DNA of 64,000 nt, from contig JADNRZ010000007.1 in assembly GCA_015501605.1 (NCBI GenBank), positions 1,054,001 through 1,118,000 of the forward strand. Reading direction: 5' to 3'. Under the pieces are notes generated by a model. The model searched no databases. It saw only the letters and a program-made list of their open reading frames with translations, and had not been told where the DNA came from. This DNA comes from Panaeolus papilionaceus (taxonomy: Eukaryota > Basidiomycota > Agaricomycetes > Agaricales). Below, piece after piece: positions 34,285 through 45,560 of the stretch (position 1 is its first letter; each line of letters opens with the position of its first letter). The translations under genes and the position numbers were made by a program.

Positions 34285-36014
34285 ATGGAATTCGCTCAAT
34301 TGTACAGGGCAAGTTTGCTTCCTTTGTATGTCAACAGTATGTTCTCCAGGGTCCTCTCAATCTCAGCCCTTCTTGAAATATTGTTCTTTGATGTCAGCTT
34401 CATTTCTAGTATTCGTCATTCACGATTACTGTATGTGTTTATTATTTCATGATGCAAGATTGAACCAGAGAGACGATGTTAAATGACACTAATTCTATCA
34501 GTTATCACTCTTGAAGACGAGGTAGGCTACATTTATATACACATAGCCGATGCGCGCTCACCAAGTATTTCAGGTCAACTACATATGGGTTCGTTCCAGC
34601 CCAGCGGCTTAACTAGCGAATCTGAGATATTTTTGTCAACAGACACAAAGGCGGAGTTTAGCCAAATATATGTTCTTCTGGGTGCGAGATTATGTGTGGT
34701 TTGGCTGCGCGTAGGGATGCTAACATGCGGGCTTAGATCCGCTACTACACAATCGTACTTTTAATTTTGGATGTCTGTCAAGTTCACCTACTGGCCAGAC
34801 CAGGGTTTGCGACAAACAGATTGTAAGCAGACAACGTCCTTGTTTAGCGCAGCGTCATCCCATTAACAGTTTGTTTTGCTCTCAGATGTGGTATCCTAGA
34901 CCCTGTTTCCAGAGTTACTGGCGCGATCGCCCTCTGGAGTGCAGACATTATCCTCCAACTACGTGTCTATGCCTTATTCCAATGCTCAAAGAAGGTGACC
35001 GCATTCGCCTTTCCCTCTATCGAATTGACCAATGCTGGTATCTGACAGGTGGCTATATTTAACGCTGTGCTATTTATGGCATCTATAAGTGCGTTTCTGG
35101 GTATTCTCGCAGTTAGCGTTAGAGGACGAACCCCGTCATTGGATGAAGGATACGGCGCCTCGGTCCCTGGATGTGCAGTGATGCGTGAGGGTATTGAATG
35201 GGTGCAATGGGTCCCAGGTGCGTTATCCTCGCTACAGATATTCATACAATTGACCATGCCCTTTGCGTTAGCCGCCATTTTCGAGGGCTTGCTATTTATC
35301 CAAGCGTTGTGCAGGTCCATTGCATCAACGACTAGCAGGATTCAGGGGAAGCGTAACATTTCTCTGAGTGCATTCATCGTCTTTGACAGCAGCTGTTACT
35401 TTTTGGTGTAAGTGATCCTTCCTCTGAAACTACTCTGCTTCTGTCTGATAATATATTGTAGTGTTACCGCCCTCCTCATATTAACCAGTATAACAGTTGC
35501 TGTATGTGTTTATTTTCAAAATATTTGTCTGTTCACTCATCTTGCAACACAGAGCTCGGCTGGTGTGCCATGGCTTGGGTTTGGGTAAGTGCCAACTGCT
35601 AGCTGACCAAGATGCACAACTTAAGTTAATACATCCTCCGACGCAATCAGGCCCTTACACGCAGTTGTTGGTATAAGTTCAGCTCGACTCCTCATCCAAG
35701 TCCCGAAATTCTCCAATTTGAGCTTGGAAGCTGGTTTCAACAAATCCACCTGCATCTCAACTCTGAACTTCGGGCGTGCGCCTGACACACGATACGAGGA
35801 TGACACCCTCCATACTGCCGAAGAGTCGGAAATTCCATCTCTTAATCATACCCCTATGCAAACTGATGTTGAACAAAGCGGTTCTTTGAATCCAACACCA
35901 ACATCAGCACCTCCCACAGCCCAAGATGCAGACACTTTGTCTATCTTATCTGAGGTGTCTCAACAAGGTGTCTGCATCCTCAAACGTGCAGTTTTTCGCC
36001 TATTGGGCTCATAG
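34285..36014 (+). CDS. DUF6533 multi-pass membrane protein, copy 2
   Basis: Twelve exons (34285-34336, 34398-34430, 34502-34521, 34574-34588, 34643-34681, 34737-34822, 34886-34994, 35049-35217, 35272-35407, 35462-35501, 35553-35584, 35651-36014) give 364 residues. It follows copy 1 closely: LVFVIHDY-FITLEDE-VNYIW at the N-terminus, RRSLAKYMFFW-IRYYTIVL, LQLRVYALFQ, and GISSARLLIQV at the end of the helices. Exons 2-7 have exactly the same lengths as in copy 1. The single exon 8 of copy 1 is split here by a 54-base intron. The N-terminus is 12 residues shorter and the cytosolic tail is different, Thr/Pro/Ser-rich. Function is unknown; likely a plasma-membrane protein. Both copies look intact. 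Confidence 0.85.
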
Positions 36015-37196
36015 AAATTATGGCCATGTTTCATTCACGGCATTGTACCAACAACATGTAGTTTATGTATCGTCCAGGATTGGCTTTTTTCACTGACAAT
36101 GAACCAACAACACCTTGTCAACGGAATGGGTGACCATCGGTCCCGTCTGTGCTGCAATGTAAAATGAATCGTGTGTAAGTTATGAAGCATTAAGGTCTGC
36201 TTAAAAAACGAAACTATGGCAATCAAAGGACTACCGCGGTACCGCGGTCTGCACCACCTTGTCTCAATCCATCTGAGACATAGGACTTTGTGAAAAGTTG
36301 CAATCGAGAATGCTTTATGCATATACAACGTGGGATGCTTCCGATGGGGGTTATAGTTGTAAATGGGACGGACTGCAGCCGACTCCCGCACAACGCAACC
36401 GGTTCCGAAGCATTGTAGAATTGTGGGCAGTCGGGTGCGGAGACGATCGAGAGCGGGGAATGTATGTGCGGGACCGGAGCACGAGTATGTAATGCGCATC
36501 CGTCGTCCAAGGTCAAGATTGGTTTTTTAAGTCTCTTGAGACACATTCCTTGGTGATTAGATGGTTGAAGACGAAGAATAGGTGCCATGAGAAATGGACT
36601 GAGAATGCAGCAAAAAAGTCAGAGAACAAACTGTACTATGACCAGGTTTCCGAAGGTCCAACACCGAGCAGACGCCGCGCTAAAGTCCAGCAGATAACGG
36701 TCAAGAAAGTTATGATAATTGTTTAAGTTAAGATCAATGAAGGATGTACAATGCGAAGAGTTGTAATGCAAGGAGTGGAAACAGTGAAAACGAGGGTTAA
36801 CAAGTGAAGCAGAACAGCACTTGAATGGAAGCAACAATGATGGAGGATGATGTCAAGTCAGTGAATAATGATATCAAAAGGATGAGGAAGGAAAGTGTCC
36901 TTGGAATCAATATCAATCCCAATACAGAAATGCGAAAGAGCAATACGACGCTCAAGAAATGATGAAGGAATGAAGGTCACCAAAATAGGACTGGGCAAAC
37001 GAATGGATGAGTGCAACCCAGAAGCTACAAATGCGAAGAGAAGAGACAAGCAGTGAAGACAATAAGTACGTGAAGGGCGCCGGAATGTTCGGTGACGCTA
37101 AGGAATCTGCATGGATCATGTCAAAAGCAGACAGAACCCTGAAAAACTGATAACAAAAGGAAGTCGGCAAAGCTTGCTGTGGCGTATCGTGTTCCG
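36015..37196. other. Intergenic, nothing recognised
   Basis: About 1.2 kb between two converging genes. Several minus-strand frames are open but have no splice logic or family resemblance. The A/G-rich part at 36600-37000 may be 3' untranslated sequence of the minus-strand gene to its right. Confidence 0.45.
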
Positions 37197-38196
37197 TCAA
37201 TTGGAACTCCATTCGCGTGGATGTTGATATCGTAGCGCTTTTTGACGATAATATTGTTGTCTGGCAGTCATTGGCTCAACGTCCGAGTCGTCCGGAAAGA
37301 TATCGCAGCGCTCACCCTGCCCATGATCATGATTGTGATGGTGAACAGTGGGAGATCTTCCACGATGCGGGTCGAAGTCCTTTTCCTGTGAGTTGTGATC
37401 AGGGAGATCTGTCTGTGTCTGGTGGTGGACAAATGAGTCAATGGTCGGTGAGGGAGTAGCCATGCAGCCGGGACTCAGTTCGTCTTCGTCGCAACAACTC
37501 CACATCGTGATCGTGCGCACGACCTTGAACGCGACCTGGTCTGGTGAACGCGAAAGGAACTCGTAAACCTCTTCCTCGAGATTACCTGTGCAAGGTCAAT
37601 ACCATCAGCATCAAATTTCTGAGCGGTATCGCACGGATGAATAGTGTCAGAGAATGAATTGATGAGTAACGCTGTACACGGGGAAGAACGGCTAGGGTGG
37701 CCACTGGAAAGGAAATCGAGGGGGGATAGAGAGAGGCACACATACCTGGGTGGTAGACGACATGCGCAGTCGATGGCTGCTCGGACTGTTTTTCCGTTGA
37801 GACTGAGAGGTTCTTGAGGTTCCGGCGGCTCTTGCTACGCGTCTTACTTTTCTTAGTTTTAGGCGCCTTCGTCGGCGTATGTGTGTCCGCAACGAAAGGT
37901 CGGAAGTGCGCGACCTCTTTCATGATCGCGTGCTGGAAGTGGGTACTCTCTTCTGCGAGTTTGACCAAGACGGTGCGGAGCTCAAAGTCTTGGAGTGAAG
38001 AAATAGAGGATCGAAGAGCGGCACTATTGGGTGAAATAGGTGTCTCGACTTCGGAATCGCTGGTGGCAGAGCTGGCCGGGTAGGCAGACGACGAATGAGA
38101 GTCGTATTCCATGTCGGAGTGCAGGCCAAGGTTGGTCGTCCTGAGTGAGAGGGGAGGGATTGGGAGAGACATGCCTCTGTCGCGCAAGTGTGGCAT
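37197..38196 (-). CDS. Hypothetical protein with basic linker and conserved-looking C-terminus
   Basis: Exons 38196-37746 and 37585-37197 join through a 160-base intron (GTATGT donor, TTGCACAG acceptor), longer than is usual here, to 279 residues. An internal ATG (MSLPIPPLSLRTTN) eight codons in is an alternative start. The first 70 residues are Ser-rich. A predicted helix follows (LQDFELRTVLVKLAEESTHF), then a strongly basic linker (KTKKSKTRSKSRRNLKN). After the splice comes LEEEVYEFLSRSPDQVAFKV followed by VRTITMWSCCDEDELSPGC, and a His/Asp-rich disordered tail. The two-Cys stretch WSCCDEDELSPGC resembles the WSCCGND...GC stretch in the neighbouring gene at 38604-39255, which may be chance or a shared short motif. 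The family is unknown to me. Confidence 0.65.
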
Positions 38197-38603
38197 TAAT
38201 ATGGGATTATTTAGGGACCGGAATGCGTGAGATGAGGGGTTAGGCTATGATGGGCATTGGACCGACCAGGGTTGATTTAAATCGTAAAGTCCTAAAATGA
38301 AGTTGCGTGTCCAATGACATCAAAACAAGATCTTTTGTTGTACCAGGGGTTTCAGCCGCCAAACAGTGCCGGGTCCGTAAATCCTGTATTTTACGATCTC
38401 ACAGGTGTGCCTTAAAGGGAAAAGAGAGTGAAATCAAGCGTTGTTGAGGATTGCCAAGCACGAGATGAGTGTAAAGCCAGTTATTTGGTGTGGATGACCA
38501 ATGCGCAATTGAAATGGAATGACAAGAAAAACAATAGTGGTATGCGAGAATTGAGAAGCAAGTGGGATTTGAATCCATTCATCGAATTTACGTTCTGTGC
38601 CTG
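38197..38603. other. Intergenic, nothing recognised
   Basis: About 400 bases between two minus-strand genes; it should hold the promoter of the gene at 37197-38196. Confidence 0.5.
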
Positions 38604-39255
38604 TTAGTGATCCTCAGTACGCTTTCTCTTCCTTGAAACCTGTGGGCGATGGCTTCCTGTAACGCAGCCCGTCGATTTGCCGTCGTTTCCGCAACACGAC
38701 CAGGTAAAGTTTTCTGGAAAATCTCTCCTGTTTTGGGGAGTGTCCATTGGGCCATGGCAAGATTCATCATGATCTACAAAGCTGTCTTCGTCGACTTCTA
38801 AATCGCCTGCGAATTTTGTTGGCTATGTCATCTCGAGCGCACAGAATCTACTCACCTGGATGGAACGCGCATTCGTCTTCCTCACGGAGGGTATTCACAT
38901 CGTACTCCTCTCCACAGTTTGCACAACAATCCCAACGCGGCACAATATCATGCGTTCCTCTTTTCAGAGTAATGAGCTCGCGTGTCAGCGCAGCTTCCAC
39001 CATAACTTCGGTTTGTACTAAATATTTCAGCACCTGTCGCAAACGGTTTTCAGATACAGTGGAAATGGCCTCCTGCAATTGCGCGCGAGTGGTTTCATTT
39101 AAAACGATCTCAATTTCGGAGGTGTCGGAACCATCTTCTGAACCCTCTTCCTCTTGCTCATCATCCTCTCTCTCAGAGTCAGACTCTGACATTCCGGTGA
39201 GGTCGATGACCTCAACTTCGCTCGATGGACCTGCTTCCGACATGTTCAAAACCAA
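38604..39255 (-). CDS. Cys/His-rich putative zinc-binding protein
   Basis: Exons 39255-38856 and 38806-38604 join through a 49-base intron (GTGAGT to TTCGCAG) to 200 residues; an ATG four codons in (MSEAGPSSEVEVIDLTG) is an equally good start. The N-terminal third is highly acidic (SESDSEREDDEQEEEGSEDG). A helical part follows (LQEAISTVSENRLRQVLKYL). The C-terminal 80 residues hold ordered Cys and His pairs: CCANCGEEYD, CAFHPG, ESCHG, WSCCGND and GCVTGSHRP. This spacing fits a compact zinc-binding module seen in fungal proteins of unknown role. The VEVIDLTG stretch resembles a SUMO-interacting motif (inference). The protein ends in a basic KRKRTED, a possible nuclear signal. Likely nuclear, but function is unknown. 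Confidence 0.72.
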
Positions 39256-40527
39256 TGACTATAACAAAAAGCAAAAACCCTTAGTCAGAAAAAAAGGGTT
39301 AGTTAACGCCATTTACTCACCTTCAACGTTGTGGTACTCTGGAAATAAAGTGGGTGGAAGAATAAACCGTTCACACCCAATTGAACTTTTTGATTTTTGC
39401 CTTCAATTCAAGCTCGTCGTGACTTCAGGTTCAACCTTCCCACATGATCGCGGATATTTTGGTCCCATCAAAGTTGTGCAATGCGGCCCGCAAAGTCAAC
39501 AGCCTCAGTTGTCAATCAACCACAACCTCCTCGAACACAATCCCAGGTGCCTTCGACGACATGTCATCCTGTATGTGGACCGTTATAGGACACTGACATG
39601 TTAATATCGTACAACAGCAGTTTTTTAAAAACCAACCTTCACACTATACCCGACATTCAACTTTCACACTGGCTATCTTGACCCGAGCTACGTCGAATGG
39701 TTGAAGTGCTGAAGCACCGACGTCAAATCTAACAGGATGATTGGACACGAAATAATCTTGGAAGGACGTTAATCGTATCGGTTTTTCGGTCGAGATTGAA
39801 GGTGGAAAGGCTCAGTGTTGACCAGCATCTACATACAACCACGGAACTTGCGTGACAGTTCCAAGACTCTGCGGGAGATGGATCACATGGGACGATGATT
39901 CCGTTCCAATTCATCAAAATGTGCTTATACTTGGATCTCCCAGAGAGTGTAGTTTATCGGGTATATTTGGAAAATGAAGTATGGTGCCTTTCACGTCGCT
40001 AACTTGAATGCCAGCCGATTGAAGATTCATCAGATCTAGAGCTACCCACCCTGTACACTTTTAGTGACTCAGTGAGCCATATAGCGGCGACATATCGCCA
40101 ATTTCATGTAAGGCGACGTAAATTCTTTCTGTTATACCAAGTCTCATGGATTCATAGCGCTATCCCTTAGAGGGTTACAGCCCATAATCATCAAGTGCGG
40201 ATACCAATCCTGGTTTTACCGGCGAGATTTTCACTCGCTATCGTACCGACACCGCCCGAACCTTGAATAACGTGTTTCCATGGTTGTCAGACCTATTACT
40301 TAGTCGTGACAAGGCTATATAACCCGACCTTCCAGAAGGTACACCCTTTTCTTCGCTCTGCGAAGCCCATGACTGACGGACGTCCCTTCAGCGAAGCTTG
40401 ACCCACCGCAATCGTACACTCTTCGTCTCACGATATTTACGATACATTTTCGATCACGAGCAATACTCCGCCAACACCTTAAAACCGAAGCCACCCTTTC
40501 CTTTTGCTATCCTTACCCTCCGTCAAG
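39256..40527. other. Divergent intergenic region
   Basis: About 1.3 kb between the divergent starts of the Cys/His-rich protein and MFS transporter A. No exon that I can support. Confidence 0.5.
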
Positions 40528-42318
40528 ATGACCAACTATGTGGACGAAGAAACACCCCTCCTTCATGCAGAGCCCACCAACGAACGGAAAGTCACACCCC
40601 TCCCAAAGGGTCAGATAGCTATCTGCCTACTCTTGCAGGTCTGCGAACCCATTGCCAGTCAGTCAATATTTCCGTACATCAACCAGGTATTTTCACATTC
40701 TTTCGTGGTGAGGGCAAAGTTACTCACCCTCAACAGCTCATCAGTGAACTCGATATCACTGGCGGGGATGAACGCAAAGTTGGGTACTACGCTGGGCTAA
40801 TTGTGAGTGGTGTTTTAGTCCCGCCCATTGGAGCATGCATATTGAACCATTCATAGGAATCGTTATTCTTCTTGACCGAAGCGATGACGGTTCTCCAATG
40901 GAGTCGAGTGTCCGACCACATTGGAAGAAAGCCAGTACTTCTTATTGGTTTATTCGGTTTGACTATTTCGATGCTGGCGTTCGGCTTATCTAGAACGTTT
41001 ACCATGCTGGTTATCAGGTATTTTTTTATCTTGCTGATTTTAAGACAGGATTAACATGAATTACCCAGCCGCTGCTTGACAGGTCTTTTAAATGGAAATA
41101 TTGGTATGACGCATCATCTCCGAATAAATTGGAGCCGTAACTAATTATAGCCAAGGTGTGATGAAGAGTGTAATGGGAGAGTTAACTGATTCGACCAATC
41201 GGGCTGAGGGCTTTTCGCTTATGCCAGTAGTTTGGGGATTCGGTGCCACTATTGGGTGAGTCTAACCTAATAATTTGCTGAATGATTCTTCTAATCTCAT
41301 CTACTTGCACCACGGTGAAGGCCATTATTAGGTGGCACCTTAGCTCGGCCCCACGAGCGTTTCCCAAAATATTTCTCTGGTACTTTTTGGAAGACATATC
41401 CCTACTTTTTGCCATGTCTGGTCCCAGCTCTCTTTATTATGGTGGGCTTCACCATAACATTGGTTTTCTTCAAAGAAGTACGTGCAATTTGACCACATCA
41501 GCATGGCCAGTAAGTTCATTGATCCATCAGACCGTTCAAAAAAGAGCACCAGGAGGGAGCGAAGTGGAGGACAAACCCGTGCCTCTCCGCCGCCTTCTTA
41601 CGCATCGCGTTGTCCTTTCGGTCTCTAATTACGTCGTATTGGCCTTCCTGAACATCGCACTGTACGCTTTGTTCCCGCTGTTCCTGGCAATGCCCTTGGA
41701 AATCGGGGGGCTACATATGGACCCTCCTGCTATAGGTTACATTCTAGGCAGTCTAGGGGTCATTTCAGCCAGCTATCAAGCAGTTTTCTTTGCAAAAATA
41801 GTACGCTACTTCGGCGAGAGGACTGTTTTTATAGCCTCGATGTCGACATTCCTTCCTGCTTTTATGTTGTTCCCGATGATTAACATGGCAGCTCGCCACT
41901 ATGGCAGAGATTCGGTGTACGTTTACGCACTAATTGGAATGTTGCTTGTTCTCCTTGCATTGATGGACATGGCGTACGGTTCGTAATCATTTCTCTCCGT
42001 TCATTAGGAGAACGTACGCTAACCATCGTTGCAGGCGTTATCTTTATGTTTATCACTTCGTCCGCCCCTAACAGGCGATCGCTTGGTGCGACGAACGGGC
42101 TATCTCAAACGACGGTGTCGATTGCTCGGGCCATTGGACCTGCCTTATCAACGTCGATGTTCTCCTACTCTGTCGAGCACAATATTCTCGGCGGGTATGG
42201 TGTTTACTTCATTCTGATGTTTGCTTCATGCTTCGCTCTTATTTTGGCTAGCCGCCTGCCTCACAGACCATGGGATCATGACGTCTCTCCCCCGCCGACA
42301 CCTACGTCTGTGGACTAA
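40528..42318 (+). CDS. Major facilitator superfamily transporter A
   Basis: Eight exons (40528-40686, 40737-40802, 40857-41017, 41069-41103, 41156-41255, 41321-41477, 41531-41978, 42035-42318) join to 469 residues. The short cytosolic N-terminus MTNYVDEETPLLHAEPTNER holds an acidic-dileucine type sorting motif (ETPLL). About 12 membrane segments follow. The loop between helices 2 and 3 has DHIGRKPVLL, the MFS motif A. LLNGNIGVMKSVMGELTD and SAPNRRSLGATNGLSQT are typical of the fungal and plant ZIFL-like branch of proton antiporters. The substrate is unknown; ZIFL proteins export zinc, other cations or organic acids, and fungal relatives are mostly uncharacterised. It has a tandem paralogue just downstream with the same exon lengths for exons 2-6. 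Confidence 0.9.
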
Positions 42319-43095
42319 CGAAAATACGACCACTCACCAAACTCGATGGGTGAATGACGGGTGGAAATGCCAATATCATGTGGATATCCACTCTGGGCTA
42401 AAGATAATCTTTTCCTGGGTTTTGTTTGTGACGCGTAGATTATTTCAGTTGGGATTACTGTGGGCTTAGCCTATGCTGTTGAGTATTTTTTTCCCTTCCG
42501 TGTATTTTAGGTGACGACTGCAATGAAACAGCTTTCATGACATACATTATACTTGCAAGCATTTGATTTGGGTTATGATTGTGGCGCATGCCCAATTCCG
42601 TGTATTTGATGTTGGGAGAACTGGTCGATATCTTCTTCCGCTTTGGGACTTTGATAAATCCCAGCTCAGATTCAGGAAGCCATCAAGGAGTCTTATTTCC
42701 GCTACGGAACTCGACGAAGGCGCTAGGGAGGGATTCACCTTTTAAGCAATGCGGACACCTTCGTGTTGAAACGTTGACTGTGGACGTAAGGTACCAAACG
42801 AGGTTCTGCTTCTCCACTCAAATCTCGGATCTCCCTCATAATGATCGAAGTCGCGCTCTAATTAGAAAGCTCTTAGCCTATGGGATTAATTGACTGGACT
42901 CTAAGCCCGTGCTTATGACGCCAATCCTGATCACCTCGCCAAACATTTCAGAACCATATCCCCTGTTCGGCCTTCGGTTTCTTCTCGGTCTCTCCAGAAT
43001 TTATAAACCTTGAGCCCCCTGTCCCTCTCAATGCTTTCCCCTTCCTCCCCTCGAAAATCACAACCTTCGCATTTACGGCCAGCCTCACAAATTTC
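42319..43095. other. Spacer between the two MFS genes
   Basis: About 780 bases with no supported exon; contains the promoter of MFS gene B. Confidence 0.5.
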
Positions 43096-44998
43096 ATGGA
43101 TCACGTAGGATATAACGACAATCATGACGAGCAAACACCATTGCTAAAGAAAAAAAGGACCCAATCCCCTAGTAAAAACAGGAAGGAGAGAACGCCGTTG
43201 CCCAAGTTGCAGATTGGAATCGTACTCTTACTACAGGTTTGCGAACCAATTTGCAGTCAATCGATTTACCCCTATATTAATGAGGTGAGGGACTGTCGAC
43301 TCGGTCCTCCTGTCCCATCTGCTAATCACTGTTCGACGTGCCCAGCTCGTCAGTACACTCGATATCATTGGAGGGGATACAAGAAAAATAGGATACTACG
43401 CTGGGTTGATTGTATGTCCTATTTCATTCGTTTGAACTCCCGTGCTTAGTGGAGCTCATAGGAATCTCTATTCTTCGCGACGGAAGCTCTCACTGTGTTT
43501 CAATGGAGTCGAACATCGGATCGTATAGGTCGCAAGCCAGTTCTCATGATTGGGATGATTGGAACAATGTTGTCTATGATCTGTTTCGGTCTTTCGAGAA
43601 CATTCGCGACGCTGGTAATAAGGTGCGGCATTCGAAGCTCATTCGTACGGCATTATGGTCGTATTCAATAAAAATATCTTTTCACAGCCGCTGTTTGTGT
43701 GGTTTACTGAATGGCAACATCGGTACGTTTTGGGTGGTGCAATTGCACACGAAAGATGTCAGGGCTAAATAAGGCTTCCGTCAGGTGTGATGAAGAGTGC
43801 TATGGGCGAACTAACAGATTCCACCAATCGAGCCGATGCATTTGCATTGATGCCAGTTGTATGGGCACTTGGCGCGACGATGGGGTATGTCGCGTTAATA
43901 ATATTTTGACTTAACCTTACTGACTGGATAACCAGACCCCTCATCGGTGGCTCCTTGGCTCGACCTGCTGATAGATTTCCTTCGGTCTTCACGGGAACCT
44001 TCTGGAAAGAGTTCCCATACTTCCTTCCCTGCCTGGGTACCGTCCTTTTCGTTTTCGTAACATTCATTATTACAGGACTCTTCTTCAAGGAGGTACGTCA
44101 ACGCGACCCTGAATCAGATACTCAGCGAATCTAATCTAATACATTTCTGCTTTATCAGACAACGTCTCGATGGCAGTCAACCAAGCGGTCACCGTCAAGG
44201 TCCTCATCCTCTTCATCATCTGATACCCTCCTTGAATCACAGCAGGATGAACAATCTGTTGGATTTCGAGGTCTCCTGATATTCCCTGTCATGGTTTCTA
44301 TTACAAACTATGTGACACTTGCATTCTTCAACATTTCGGTAAACGCGTTGCTTCCTCTCTTTTTCCACATGCCTATCAACATGGGTGGTCTCAACTTGGA
44401 GCCAGCAACAATCGGCTATATCATGGGAGTTTATGGAGCGGGAACGGGTTTATTCCAAATTCTATTTTTCGCAAAATTGGTTCGAGGTTTTGGAACCCGA
44501 CGCGTTTTCATCTGGTCCATGGCCAGTTTCATCCCAGTGTTTATGCTGTTCCCTGTGATCTCCCTCGTTGCAAAAATCTGGAATCTGTGCTGGACTGTCT
44601 GGGTACTAATTGGCTTGATCTTGACTCTTTTGTTTTTCATGGACACAGCCTACGGTACGTACTCTCACCGACGCTTCTCTCAGTCCATTTTAAACTCTTA
44701 ATTGACTTTGCACTTTCTTCTCCCAGGATGTATCTTTATGTATGTTACAGAGTCAGCTCCCAACCGCCGTTCCCTCGGTGCTACGAATGGACTCGCTCAG
44801 ACGACAGTTTCATTCGCCAGGGCTCTTGGCCCTGCGCTCTCTACCTCACTCTATTCGTTCTCCATTCAGCGAAATCTGCTCGGAGGATATGGGGTATATG
44901 CAATCATGGCAACCCTTGGCTGTCTTGCATTGGGTCTCGCTAGTCAGCTGCCCAATGAACCATGGCAGACAGAAACAGAGGCTGCGAACGAAGAGTAA
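43096..44998 (+). CDS. Major facilitator superfamily transporter B
   Basis: Eight exons (43096-43284, 43346-43411, 43462-43622, 43688-43722, 43785-43884, 43936-44092, 44159-44654, 44727-44998) join to 491 residues. It follows transporter A throughout: ETPLL-like N-terminus (DEQTPLLKKKR), LQVCEPICSQSIYPYINE, motif A DRIGRKPVLM, LLNGNIGVMKSAMGELTD, and SAPNRRSLGATNGLAQT. Exons 2-6 (66, 161, 35, 100, 157 bases) are identical in length to those of A. It differs in a longer central loop rich in Ser (SRSSSSSSSD) and a longer basic N-terminus. All helices appear intact. The substrate is unknown. Recent tandem duplication with loop divergence suggests related but not identical regulation or substrate. 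Confidence 0.9.
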
Positions 44999-45560
44999 AT
45001 GAATGTCATTTACATACACACGTTGCGGACGAATTTCTTCTGCGAAGGGACCCCTGCCCCTTTTTCCATGGGCCAATTTAATTGTGACCTCACTGCTATT
45101 TATAAAATGGATTTCAGGAGGACATTTGCTTCATGCCTCCGGCGTATATTGACTGATACCTTGCATTCAAATATACCAATTTCAATGAATTCTGCTGCAC
45201 GTAGCTTATGATGAAGATAGAGAGGGTGAATTTGAGCTCAGCTGCCAGAAAGTGTCCCAAGGTCCGAGCCTGTAATGTGTAGAGGTGTGCATATGACACT
45301 GGGATTGTGTGGAGCTGACAATCGACCAAACACATCTCTAGTAAACGAGTTAAGGTTCATGTCATGGAGCGGTGTTGTCGTTTCAATAATCGCCGAGGAT
45401 CAGATAGTGTCTGTCACATTCGAGCCTCTCAACATACCTCGCCCGAACTCAACGCGCTTCGTTATTGTACATAGACGACATCGTAGCAAAAAAGATGCAA
45501 TTTTATTACACTTAACCAGTACGCAAAAGAGCTTGAAGAAACCAATGACGGTGGCTTATT
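44999..45560. other. Convergent intergenic space
   Basis: About 560 bases between the ends of MFS gene B and the carboxylesterase; no other feature seen. Confidence 0.5.

Noticed and set aside
38747..39604. 285-codon open frame on the plus strand
   Set aside because: It is the complement of the spliced Cys/His-rich gene at 38604-39255 and continues into noncoding sequence. No plus-strand splice or family signal.
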